Origin: Diplonema papillatum
Taxonomy: Eukaryota; Euglenozoa; Diplonemea; Diplonemida; Diplonemidae
Length of the DNA stretch: 64,000 nt
Reading direction: 5' to 3'
NCBI GenBank assembly: GCA_030068145.1
Contig: JAPJBO010000442.1
Coordinates: 119,844 to 183,843 of the forward strand
A model generated the notes under the pieces. That model worked only from the letters and a program-made list of their open reading frames with translations, was not told the DNA's origin and made no database searches. Positions 23,251-31,907 of this stretch are shown one piece after another. The position numbers were made by a program, and so were the translations under genes. How positions within the stretch are numbered: position 1 is the first letter of the stretch; every line of letters starts with the position of its first letter.

Positions 23251-23447
23251 GGACATAGTGACAGAGAGGATGCAGGATGCGATAATAGCCACGGCCGGGA
23301 ATCAGTCCCTATTCGTGGAATGGAGGGTACCGCTGCAGACTCAACGAGTCGTCAATGGCGGCAGGGAGTGAATGTGGACGTTGTGATAAGGAAGTTACAT
23401 GTTGTGCCAAGTCCGACTTCCGTTCTGCCCGCACTGCGACAACGCGG

Positions 23448-23542
23448 AGTCAGTGGGATACCATGGTTATCCTCAAATGCCCGCGATCCCTGAGGAAGCG
23501 TGTGCAGTCGGATACTCTTGTTGGTTTATTGAACATCATCCT
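23448..23542 (-). ncRNA. Box C/D snoRNA-like unit, family C copy 1
   Basis: Family C is about 93 nt with a different guide, ACCATGGTATCCA, before box D CTGA (23450-23453). Box C here is ATGATGT (23533-23539). A conserved inner segment GAGTATCCGA may hold D'. Target not assigned. Confidence 0.5.
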
Positions 23543-23702
23543 GAATAGGTTTCTGAGGCCTCATAGAACCGGGGGAAGCTGCCTGACAGGAATACCGCAC
23601 GGCTCGAGAAAAAGCCAAGCCACAGCAGATTCCCGGCAGGACGACGAGCGGGTTAGCCCGCAAACCCGCCACAGCACCACGAAATGTAGGCTGCTTGACC
23701 GA

Positions 23703-23795
23703 TGTCAGTAAATACCATGGTTGTCCGCAACGTCGCTGCTATCCCGGAGGAAAGTTCGACATCGGATACTCTTGTTGTTTTAGAAGCATCATGTT
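23703..23795 (-). ncRNA. Box C/D snoRNA-like unit, family C copy 2
   Basis: Box C ATGATGC at 23786-23792, box D CTGA at 23705-23708. Guide core ACCATGGTAT conserved. Confidence 0.5.
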
Positions 23796-23907
23796 GCGTC
23801 GTATACGATCGTATCAAATGGACGGGACGCAGGGCACAACAATGGCGGTTGCGGAACGCGTTGGACAATTCGCAGATGGCTTGCGGAAGCCTCGGTTGCC
23901 CTTCAAG

Positions 23908-24001
23908 CGTCAGTGGATACCATGGTTGTCCGCAATGTCGTGACAATCCCGAAGGAAAGAAAGACGTCGGATACTCTTGTTGTTTTATTAAGCATCATTC
24001 T
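23908..24001 (-). ncRNA. Box C/D snoRNA-like unit, family C copy 3
   Basis: Box C ATGATGC at 23992-23998, box D CTGA at 23910-23913, guide intact. Confidence 0.55.
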
Positions 24002-24069
24002 ACGTCGCTTCGATTGGACGGGACGCGGCACAATGACAGAACCATGTTACGGAACAGTTGCGATTCAAG

Positions 24070-24163
24070 TGTCAGTGGATACCATGGTTGTCCGCGTTGT
24101 CGTTGCGATCCCGGAGGAAAGCACGACATCGGATACTCTTGTTGTTTTATTGAGCATCATCCT
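24070..24163 (-). ncRNA. Box C/D snoRNA-like unit, family C copy 4
   Basis: Box C ATGATGC at 24154-24160, box D CTGA at 24072-24075, guide intact. Confidence 0.55.
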
Positions 24164-24261
24164 ACGGCATCGAACGAGATTGGTGCAGAGGTACAGCGGA
24201 CAATTCGCAAAATGGCTGCGGTTGAATTCACGAAGGCAGGAAAATGCGGTTGCGAATCAAA

Positions 24262-24358
24262 CGTCAGTGGATACCATGGTTGTCCGCAATGTCGTTGCCG
24301 ATCAAAAAAAGGAACGTACGTCATCGGATACTCTTGTTGTTTTATTAAGCATCATTCT
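24262..24358 (-). ncRNA. Box C/D snoRNA-like unit, family C copy 5
   Basis: Box C ATGATGC at 24349-24355, box D CTGA at 24264-24267, guide intact; a small A-run insertion in the middle. Confidence 0.55.
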
Positions 24359-24477
24359 ACGTCGCATCGACTCGACAGGCGACTGGACGCAGGGCACAAC
24401 GACGGCACCGTAAACATGGAAACGCGACAATGGCTTGCGGAATTATACGAACGTGGCACTGCCTTGGTCGCGATTCA

Positions 24478-24550
24478 AGTGCAGTGGGTGGCATTGCGAC
24501 CCCGGAGGAAGGTGCGACATCGGATTGTTGGTTATATCGAGCATCATCGG
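24478..24550 (-). pseudogene. Decayed family C snoRNA-like unit (copy 6)
   Basis: Box C ATGATGC (24541-24547) and the middle segment survive, but the guide is partly deleted and box D reads CTGC. Confidence 0.45.
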
Positions 24551-24669
24551 CACCGAAGAAGATTGGTGCAGAGGCACAGCGAAAGCACCAGATTGCAGGA
24601 CTCGCTGGACGATTTGCAATATGGGAGGTAGACATTACGAAGGCAGGGAGTCGCGAGTTTGCGGTAAAA

Positions 24670-24762
24670 GGTCAGTGGTTACCATGATTGTCCACAAGTC
24701 GTTGCGATCCCGGAGGAAAGTACAAAATCGGATACTCTTGTTGTTTTATGAAGCATCATTCA
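24670..24762 (-). ncRNA. Box C/D snoRNA-like unit, family C copy 7
   Basis: Box C ATGATGC at 24753-24759, box D CTGA at 24672-24675. Guide has one or two changes. It is the most 5' unit if the cluster is transcribed as one minus-strand RNA. Confidence 0.5.
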
Positions 24763-25697
24763 AAATGGGGCCAGGACTGAGACCGGAAATTGCAATCAAA
24801 GACTCGCAAGTGACCGCAGCGAAATGGAGCCCACGAGGGAGTGAGCGAACAGTGGAGTGCCGCGCTTGTCGCACGGTATCATTGGGTCCGCACTCTTGAT
24901 GCTTTCCATCCAACAGGGAAAGTCCTCCCTCTTCCCCACCCTAGACTGCAGAAGCCACCTCCTCAAGCGCATGGTAGCAACTTAGTAATAAGCAGGAGAA
25001 AGCCACGGGAGGAGGGAAGGCATACACGGGTATTGCTTTTAGCTGAGTGATCTGTTATGTTGTCGTCTGTCGGATGTGGTGTGTGCATCACCAAGCCAGT
25101 GCGCGGGACAGAGGCCGATGTGCAAAGGTCTTCAAAACGGCCATCGTTCAGAAAGGTCAGTGTGTAGCGGTGCTGCTTCGGACTGAAGTTCTCATTCGGT
25201 CGTGCGACCGAGCGGGACGGACGAACCCCTTGTCATTTTCGAAGGAATTGTCGCACCCCCATTCTACTGTCTGTTGCGCTGACTTAAACGAGAATATGAA
25301 AGGCTTTCCCATCCTACAAGAAACTGGTGAGCGCGTGACAAGCTCCTTTATTCGTCGGATGCAGTGCGTGGCCGCGAATCGCACAAGGCACGCCACACTC
25401 ACTGTGTAAACACGCCGAAGTAAAGCCAGAAGGATGACAGAAAAGAGTCGATCTTCGTAAAGAGAGGGAACGAGCGTGCAAGGGGAAAACGAAGAAGATC
25501 GCCCGAGAGCAATGCCATCGGTACGTTTGTTGTGTTGATGTTTTGGTTGTGGTGTGGAAGCATCACACAGGATAACATGCGGTGTGCGCAAGTATGGGAT
25601 TAGTTCGAGAACAGCCCCACAATTGCAAGCTGCCCTTCACGGACCTAACTCAGCACTCAAAAAAAGAAGAAGGAGAGCCTAGTACTGAAAGATCATG
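24763..25697. other. Intergenic, possible promoter side of the snoRNA cluster
   Basis: No supported gene. If the snoRNA units are cut from one minus-strand precursor, its promoter should lie here; no specific element was recognised. Confidence 0.3.
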
Positions 25698-26105
25698 CAG
25701 AAGATGGGAGCTGCAAAGCTTGGCAAGCTTCTTCTTCTTCTTCTTCTTCTTCTTCTTCTTCTTCTTCTTCTTCTTCTTCTTCTTCTTGGCGTCATCGCTT
25801 TCTTGAGTTGCTTCGGCGCGTCGCGCCGCGGAGCACGGGAGTTTGGCGTCGAGGTGCGGCTGGTGGTGCTCGAACGGCGCGGTTTTGTTGAGCGAAGAGT
25901 TGCACGCGCTCTTGTAGAGGGCCTTGTCGGCGCGTTGCCGTCGCTGCGGCCGAGGACGGAGTTCAGGACCAGGTCGGGGATGCCGAAGGCGTCGACCAGC
26001 GCGACCGCGTCCGGCCGGAGTTCGGCGAGGACCTGCTCGACGGCAGCGCTGACCGTAGCCGCCGTGCCGGCGTCGACGCCCGTCCAGCCGCCTCGTGCAC
26101 CTTCA
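25698..26105 (-). pseudogene. Acyl-CoA oxidase 3' fragment A
   Basis: About 400 bp matches the last 130 codons of the acyl-CoA oxidase gene at 28450-30849 in the same orientation, with small indels. The stop codon TGA has become TGC, and the lysine codons before the C-terminus have expanded into a long (TTC)n tract on the plus strand. Homology stops near 26105. It lacks the rest of the enzyme. Confidence 0.85.
25729..25787 (+). repeat. (TTC)n triplet repeat
   Basis: About 19-20 perfect TTC units (GAA on the minus strand). In the intact gene the same place holds only about four AAG/AAA lysine codons, so the tract grew from coding sequence after duplication. Confidence 0.95.
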
Positions 26106-27069
26106 CGGACATTACTTAGTACAGAGAGAACACTTCTTGGGGTAGGTCTCGCAATGAGTAACAACAGCAGATCAGCAGCAACTGAACAATGGTAATGGTC
26201 CAACACTCTTCGTTCTTGTTCTTCGCGTGCACAGGGGTATAAAAGTTCTCAGGGGTGGTTATTTCTGCGGTGGCACTAGTTCGTTTGTGCTTTGTTCTCA
26301 GTACTCATGTGCAGACGTGTTCCGGAAGTGTTCCCTTCAGCAACAGCGGCGCCCAGTGTTCGCGCTAAGGAAAAATCGGCCCATTTCGGCCGGGGGGGGG
26401 AACTGAAAATTTGACCGGCCGATAATCGGCCGGCTGATTTTTAGAGGGTCTGCCAATCAGACCATTTCATGCCTCCAGGGCTACTGTTGGTTTTGCCTTC
26501 TGATGATGCAACCATGCATTGCATTCCAGTCAGACAATATCGAGAGAACCATTTGATTCATCGTTTTTCCAAATCCACATGCTGCCAGGGCAGCCAGGTA
26601 GGGCAGCGCCCTACCTTATTAATTTTGCGGAAAAGCTCAGGTCGGGCAGGCCCTACCTGCAGGCACTACTAACAATCGAACCGAACAGTGTCCTGAAGTG
26701 GCTTGTCACCTGGGGGAGTTGGCTCGGGGAAGACTCTAAGTGGGCGCTCCCGCATTCTCACGAGGTCATGAGCGATGCTAAAGTTGCTTGGGTGGTCTCT
26801 TTTTTTTCACAGCGGAAAAGACCCCTGGCTCAGTCGTCTTAGGCCGCCCGGTGCAATCAGCGCTGCCCGTAAAATGTACGTTGAACCCCCAGGGGGAAGA
26901 AAAGCCGCTTCGAAATTAATCAGCCGGCAAGCACAGTAGTTGTAGCATGTGTCGTCCTAATCCGGGAACAAGTCGGGGAGAAGAACGGAACGGTCTTTAC
27001 AAACAAACGAATGACTTAAGGTGGCCGCTTGAGCGGCGCCAATCCGAGCGCACACAGCAGCGGCAAGCG
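26106..27069. other. Spacer between acyl-CoA oxidase fragments
   Basis: No supported gene. Contains GGCCGATAATCGGCC-type palindromes near 26415-26450 and a GTAGGGC/GCCCTAC inverted repeat near 26598-26612. Confidence 0.4.
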
Positions 27070-27290
27070 CAAAGAAATTGGTGTTTCAAAGCTTGGTGTG
27101 CTTCTTCTTTTTCTTGGGAGCCATCGCATTCTCGAGCTGCTTCGGCGCGTCGCCGCGAAACGCGGCGCAGCCATTGTCCCGGCGTCGACGATGCCCGTCC
27201 AGCGCATACTGCGGGGGGTGGACATCACGCAGTGGAGCAACGCCGAAGCCGGGCGACTCACGACGGAGGAAGAACGTAACGCGTTCTCCA
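27070..27290 (-). pseudogene. Acyl-CoA oxidase 3' fragment B
   Basis: The last 25-30 codons match the oxidase (PKKKK then a KL end followed by TGA). After an internal deletion of about 200 nt, a short match around IVDAGT (WTGIVDAGT) follows and the rest diverges. Same strand as the intact gene. With fragment A it shows repeated partial duplication of the 3' end. Confidence 0.7.
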
Positions 27291-28027
27291 TCAGGGTCTG
27301 CGAATGTACCTCAATTCCTCAAACCCCCGAGTGCGAAGCGAAAAGGCCAGTACTGCACGGAGAAGAACGGAGCCATCTTGACAAACACACGAGTGACGCA
27401 AGGCGAGAGCTTTGAGGTATTCCTCGGCCTGAAGGTCGAGGTCACCCGCCGCCGGGAAGGGAGGGTGGTTTCTTCTCGAGTAGCCCACAACCCTCCTCCT
27501 GGGTTACTGGCTATGTTGTACCTCTGGTTTTGGAGATAAATTTAACTTTTTAATTTTTCAGCGGCGAGTTAAAATTTTATGGAAGTGGGCCTATCCACCT
27601 GCTGTGAGTGTAACAACAGCACACCAAGCGAGAAGAAGTGTGGAAACAGCATAGGATGTAAATGTTGCCAACAAGCAAAAAAAGAGCTGTTAAAACGGAA
27701 AAGAGGCTGATCAATGGTTTCTCAAAGGCCGCGGTTTGGTGTAGTGTTTTGTGAACCAGCACACTCTGCCACCCTGTGGGTGCGCTTTGCTTTGCTGGCG
27801 CTGTGAAGAGGACGGCTGAAGCGCCGCTCCTCCTGGCTGGTGTGGACTAGTTTCTGTTGTCTCAGTGCACTCAGCATTGGTTGGACCCGGTGCAGGTGCA
27901 ACTGGTGCAGATACGGCTGGTATGTCAACCTGTGGGTTGTTCTGTGGCACTTCTTCCTTGACTTCTACCGCATCCAGTGCAGGGGATGAACGTCGGCCCG
28001 GCGGCAAAAGAACGGTCGCGGGAGTGC

Positions 28028-28245
28028 CTTGTGATATCGAAATCCCTCAGTTATGATGAAGCCGGAGGTGACAGAAAAATTTTGCCACAGGGAAGGGGGC
28101 TTGCGGCAGCCAAGCGTTCACAGCAATGTTGCTTTTCGATCCTTCGTTCATTCGTGTTGACACTTCGTAACCTAGACAAGCAGAATTGTCTAAGGGCACC
28201 CACTAACACTCGACCGGACAGGTTGGTTTTACCAAACAACAATCA
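28028..28245 (+). pseudogene. Diverged LSU (28S-type) rRNA domain V fragment
   Basis: About 215 bp align with the peptidyl-transferase region of cytosolic LSU rRNA: CCACAGGGA, GGCTTGCGGCAGCC, AAGCGTTCACAGC, TTGCTTTTCGATCCTTCG, then CCCACTAACA and ACAGGTTGGTTTTACC. The spacing is right, but substitutions and a deletion before ACAGGTT break conserved positions, so this is a stray nuclear fragment, not a working rRNA. It is the cytosolic type rather than bacterial, plastid or mitochondrial. Confidence 0.75.
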
Positions 28246-28449
28246 ATATCGCGCCGAAGGCGCGAAGGAAAAAAACACCACCCTGCAACAAAACCCTGGA
28301 TAGCCCTTGGATAACCATTGGATAAAGCCTGGATGATAGCAATTTTTAACGCCACTAGTTTTAATGTTCGCGGAATTTCCGGAAAAAAAACGGGTGGATA
28401 ATAGGTCTACCCCCCCTTTAGTATAATATAAAAGAAGAAGATGGGTGCT

Positions 28450-30849
28450 TCAAAGCTTGGCCAGTTTCTTCTTCTTGGGAGCCATCGCTTTCTTGAGCTG
28501 CTCCGGCGCGTCGCCGCGGAGCGCGAGGAACTTGGCGTCGAGGTGTGGCTGGAGGTGCTCGGTGAACCCGGCGAACGGCGCGGTTTTGTTGAGCGAAGAG
28601 TCGCGCGCGTTAGCGTAGAGGGCCTCGTACACGTTGCCGTCGCTGCGGCCGAGGACAGAGTTCAGGACCCGGTCGGGGATGTCGAAGGCGTCGACCAGCG
28701 CGACCGCGTCCGGCCGGAGCTCGGCGAGGACCTGCTCGATGGCAGCACTGACTGCCACCGCCGTGCCGGCGTCGACGATGCCCGCCCAGCCGCTGCCCTC
28801 GTGCACCTGCGTGAGCCCGTACAGAGTGCACACCCGCCGCAGGGCCTGCTTGCTCGACCCGTCCGCCACTCGGTCGACCGAGTCCGAAAACTGCCGGTAC
28901 AGCACGTAGTAGCAGTGCCGCTCCGCCGCCGCCACCAAACTGCGCGACGCGGCGTGCCACGCCTGCTCCTTCGACATGCCACCTGCCTTCAACGACTCGA
29001 TGTGCCGGTCCGCCAGGTAGACAGCCAGCAAGGCCCGGTGCTGCAGCATGTCGGCCAGCGTCAGGTGCTGCGACGCGTCGGTGAACCGTGGAGCCGAGGC
29101 TCGAGCGCTTGTGGGGTCGTACGCGGGGTTGCGCCGGAAGGGCTGCAGATACGTCATGGCCCCGGGGAGGGCGTCCCGGCCGGTGCGCGCCACCGCGAGC
29201 GTTTTGACGAGGAACCGCGCCGTCTGCAGCAGCATCACGACCGCGTCGCCCTCGGCGGTAGCCTGCCACACGTAGTCTGCCCACGTGGCGGCGACGCCGC
29301 CTGCGAGCAGGTACCCGTGGCCGCCGCAGCACTTCCGGCACTCCTCGAGCCCGTCGGCGGCGAGCCGCGTGCAGAGGCCCTTCAGCCCCGCCGCGCTCGC
29401 ATGGATTTCGGGCAGGTCGGAGGTGTCCGGGGGCGGCTTTTCCGCTCCATCGTCATCGGCCGTCTTGAACGGGTCCTGGTACAGGTCCTTCGAGAGCGCC
29501 TCGAAGCGCTGGTGCATCCAATGCCCCGCGAACTGCATCGCATACGATAGCGCAAGCTGTTTGAACAGCCGGTAGCGCTGCACGGGGTAGTCGATGATCT
29601 TCCGCTCCTCGACGCCAGAGGCCGCGACGAACCCTTGCCTGCGCACGCAGCCGTACCGGACGCCTGTCGTCACGCCCAGCGCAAGCTTCCCGCCGGCAGC
29701 CGTGATCATGTGCACCCGGGCGGTGAGCATCGTCATGTACGAGAGCCGTTCTGCGATCTTCACGTCGCCGCCCTTTGCGGGGGTGTGCCTAACGTACGTC
29801 CCGTCGGGTTCGACGTGCGCTTTTTTGGCGAGCAGGTGCTCCCGCGGGACCCTGACGTCCCGCATGCGGATGTACCCGCAGTCGATGCCGTTGTCGCCCA
29901 GCTTGTTCCCGCAGTCGCCGATCTCAAACCCGGCGAGCGGCCTGTGGTGCTCGTCGCGCAGCTGGACGAAGAACACGTGCACCCCGTGGTTCACGCCGCC
30001 GGTCGAGAGCTGCGCGTAGCAGACGCAGTGCGTTGCCACCAGCCCGGCGCCGGAGTTCCAAAACTTCATGCTCTGCAGGGTCGGCGTGTTGAGGAAGAAG
30101 CACTGCTCCCCGGCGTCGTAGACGGCGGTCGTTTGGAGCGCGCGAACGTTGCTGCCGTGCCCGAGCTCCGTCTGCGCATAGGCGCCGATGATGGAGAAGT
30201 TCATGGCGCGGGGAACCCACAGCATCTTCTGCTGGTTGGACGCCTGCCCGATAATGGTCGGCAGGAAAAGCCCCATGTGCGTCGTCAAGCTACCGCTGTT
30301 TGTGCTGGTGGCGGCCATCCAGCCGGTCTCCGCGATCGTGGGGCGGTACCCCTTCTTCGTGAACGCCTTGTGAATGGCGATGAAGTCGCGGTGGTGCGCC
30401 GCCATAACCGCCTCGCGCGACATGTCGTACTTCTCGAGGGGCTTCAGCACGTGGTGCCTCTGCGGCGCGAGCACGAACTGCCGCCGGGCCACCTGCTCGG
30501 GGCCGCCGTAGATGGCTTCGGTCATCTTTTTGACGTCGAAGGTCGACGTTTTCCGTTCGCTCGGCAGCGCCCCGGCGGTTCCTCCGCTGGACCACGACTG
30601 CTCTTCGCTTGGGGTCAACGGCGACATGTCCCTCTCGGGGGTGAAGCTGTGGTCGCCTCGTGCAGCGGCGGCCTCCTTCTGCTCGCCCTTCTGCTCGCCC
30701 TTCTGCGAGCCATCATTCTGCTCAGACGGGCGTCTTTCTTCGCTCGGGCGCACCGCGTGTGCTTGCACGCCGTTCACAACGCACTCCACGCCGCCGTTCC
30801 TGAAGCGGAACGTCACAGGCTTGCCGTTGCTGACGACTACGCTAGCCAT
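28450..30849 (-). CDS. Peroxisomal acyl-CoA oxidase
   Basis: FAD enzyme that oxidises acyl-CoA to trans-2-enoyl-CoA and passes electrons to oxygen, giving hydrogen peroxide: the first step of peroxisomal beta-oxidation. A single 799-codon exon, ATG at 30847-30849. The N-terminal 110 residues are low complexity with a Q/K/G/E repeat (QKGEQKGEQKE). Family signatures: GAYAQTELGHGSNV (about residues 243-256), the flavin and substrate region to about 440, CRKCCGGHGYL (about 500-510), and the catalytic glutamate in ATAEGDAVVML (about 530). The C-terminus reads KKKKLAKL, ending in the PTS1 variant AKL. Slightly longer than typical oxidases because of the N-terminal extension. No intron is needed. 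Partial copies of its 3' end lie downstream at 25.7 and 27.1 kb. Confidence 0.95.
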   Translation of the reverse strand: MASVVVSNGKPVTFRFRNGGVECVVNGVQAHAVRPSEERRPSEQNDGSQKGEQKGEQKEAAAARGDHSFTPERDMSPLTPSEEQSWSSGGTAGALPSERKTSTFDVKKMTEAIYGGPEQVARRQFVLAPQRHHVLKPLEKYDMSREAVMAAHHRDFIAIHKAFTKKGYRPTIAETGWMAATSTNSGSLTTHMGLFLPTIIGQASNQQKMLWVPRAMNFSIIGAYAQTELGHGSNVRALQTTAVYDAGEQCFFLNTPTLQSMKFWNSGAGLVATHCVCYAQLSTGGVNHGVHVFFVQLRDEHHRPLAGFEIGDCGNKLGDNGIDCGYIRMRDVRVPREHLLAKKAHVEPDGTYVRHTPAKGGDVKIAERLSYMTMLTARVHMITAAGGKLALGVTTGVRYGCVRRQGFVAASGVEERKIIDYPVQRYRLFKQLALSYAMQFAGHWMHQRFEALSKDLYQDPFKTADDDGAEKPPPDTSDLPEIHASAAGLKGLCTRLAADGLEECRKCCGGHGYLLAGGVAATWADYVWQATAEGDAVVMLLQTARFLVKTLAVARTGRDALPGAMTYLQPFRRNPAYDPTSARASAPRFTDASQHLTLADMLQHRALLAVYLADRHIESLKAGGMSKEQAWHAASRSLVAAAERHCYYVLYRQFSDSVDRVADGSSKQALRRVCTLYGLTQVHEGSGWAGIVDAGTAVAVSAAIEQVLAELRPDAVALVDAFDIPDRVLNSVLGRSDGNVYEALYANARDSSLNKTAPFAGFTEHLQPHLDAKFLALRGDAPEQLKKAMAPKKKKLAKL

Positions 30850-30942
30850 CCCAACTCCCTCCGTTTTCGGTTCTTCCTTGTTCCCAGTCGGTTTTTTTTT
30901 GTAGAGTAAGATTTTCAGGGTATTCGTCTGAAGGCTTCCAGG

Positions 30943-31707
30943 GTTTGCAGATTTAGACCGTTACTAAGGGGTGGTTTTGGGCGGTGTTTCGGTGCCGTTT
31001 TCGCCGATGTACGGCGTCTTGGGGCGGAGCCGACACATCTCCACAACTTCGTTCGGCAAAAGAGGGGTCTTCATGGTCCTTTGTGGGTCAATTATGGTCA
31101 CCCCGTGAGGTTGGCGACACTTTTTATTTTGCGGGCGTTTTTTTCAACCTACACCAGTCTGGATCAAGCGTTTCGGGGGTTTCTGAATGCTTCTGGGGTT
31201 GGGTGCCATATGGGGACGCGCTCCAAAAACAGTCAAAATCGTAAACAGACAGTCTCATCAGGCAGCTGAAGGGGGGTGGACCTGGGGACCTATTTTCCTA
31301 TGATAATAGGTCCACGGTTTTGGTGTGCGCCGCCGTGCTTACAACAACATTTTTAGCGTTATTTTTAGCAACATCGCGCCGAAGGCGCGACGGAAAATTT
31401 GGGCAAAAATAACTCCGCCCCCCTTTATCATATGTGGGCAACTCTTAGCTCGTGTGGGATACTGACAAACAGGACCTTGATCTGGTAATGAAGCACAGAG
31501 GCAGCTGCAACCTGCCGACCCGAAGCTGAACACAATTGAACGGCAGTGGCTGGGTCTCAGCAGCGGAGTCCCAGTCACTGCCGTTCAATTCCGCTACAAA
31601 CACCACACCCCCCGCCTATATTTACTGTGGACACCGTTTTTTGAACATTTTTTTTTTTCCCCGGCCAAGTCCGGTTTGCAGATTTAGACCGTCGGTCTAA
31701 ATCTGCA
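30943..31707. mobile_element. Possible short TIR-bounded element
   Basis: The 17-bp word TTTGCAGATTTAGACCG at 30943 recurs inverted at about 31691-31707, where it also forms a 15-bp arm hairpin (31676-31707). Between lie a CGCGCC-GAA-GGCGCG hairpin and another inverted repeat. No transposase and no convincing target duplication. A non-autonomous DNA element is one reading. Confidence 0.35.
31534..31590. repeat. Inverted repeat (hairpin)
   Basis: AATTGAACGGCAGTGGCTGG and its complement near 31571-31590 with one mismatch, loop of about 15 nt. Confidence 0.7.
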
Positions 31708-31904
31708 ACGGAAACTAATCCCCTGAAGAGTTTGTTCAGGCTATTAGCTTCATTTTGCCTCAGTTTTCCAAATTCCGTCTCAATAGCCAATTTGCTTTTC
31801 CCGCTCTGAAACTCATCTTTCGGGTCCCAACAAGTGTACTTAACCTCAAATCCCTTTCCAGGATCGGGCTGTGCTGCGTCCTCAAGGATTGGCACATCTC
31901 CCTT
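31690..31904 (-). pseudogene. Protein-like fragment of unknown origin
   Basis: Minus-strand frame opening after a stop at about 31905 reads KGDVPILEDAAQPDPGKG, then a charged helical stretch ending LNKLFRG. The composition is protein-like, but there is no Met and it ends at the hairpin of the TIR-bounded block. Perhaps a transposon remnant. Confidence 0.25.
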
Positions 31905-31907
31905 TCA

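Noticed and set aside
20860-24762. CRISPR array
   Set aside because: Conserved units are too long and contain box C and D words, spacers vary in length, there are no cas genes, and the genome is eukaryotic.
20860-24762. Plain satellite DNA
   Set aside because: Only the 75-95 nt units are conserved; the DNA between them differs in sequence and length.
28441-30909. Plus-strand frames of 369 and 424 codons over the acyl-CoA oxidase
   Set aside because: Antisense shadows; the oxidase signatures are on the minus strand.
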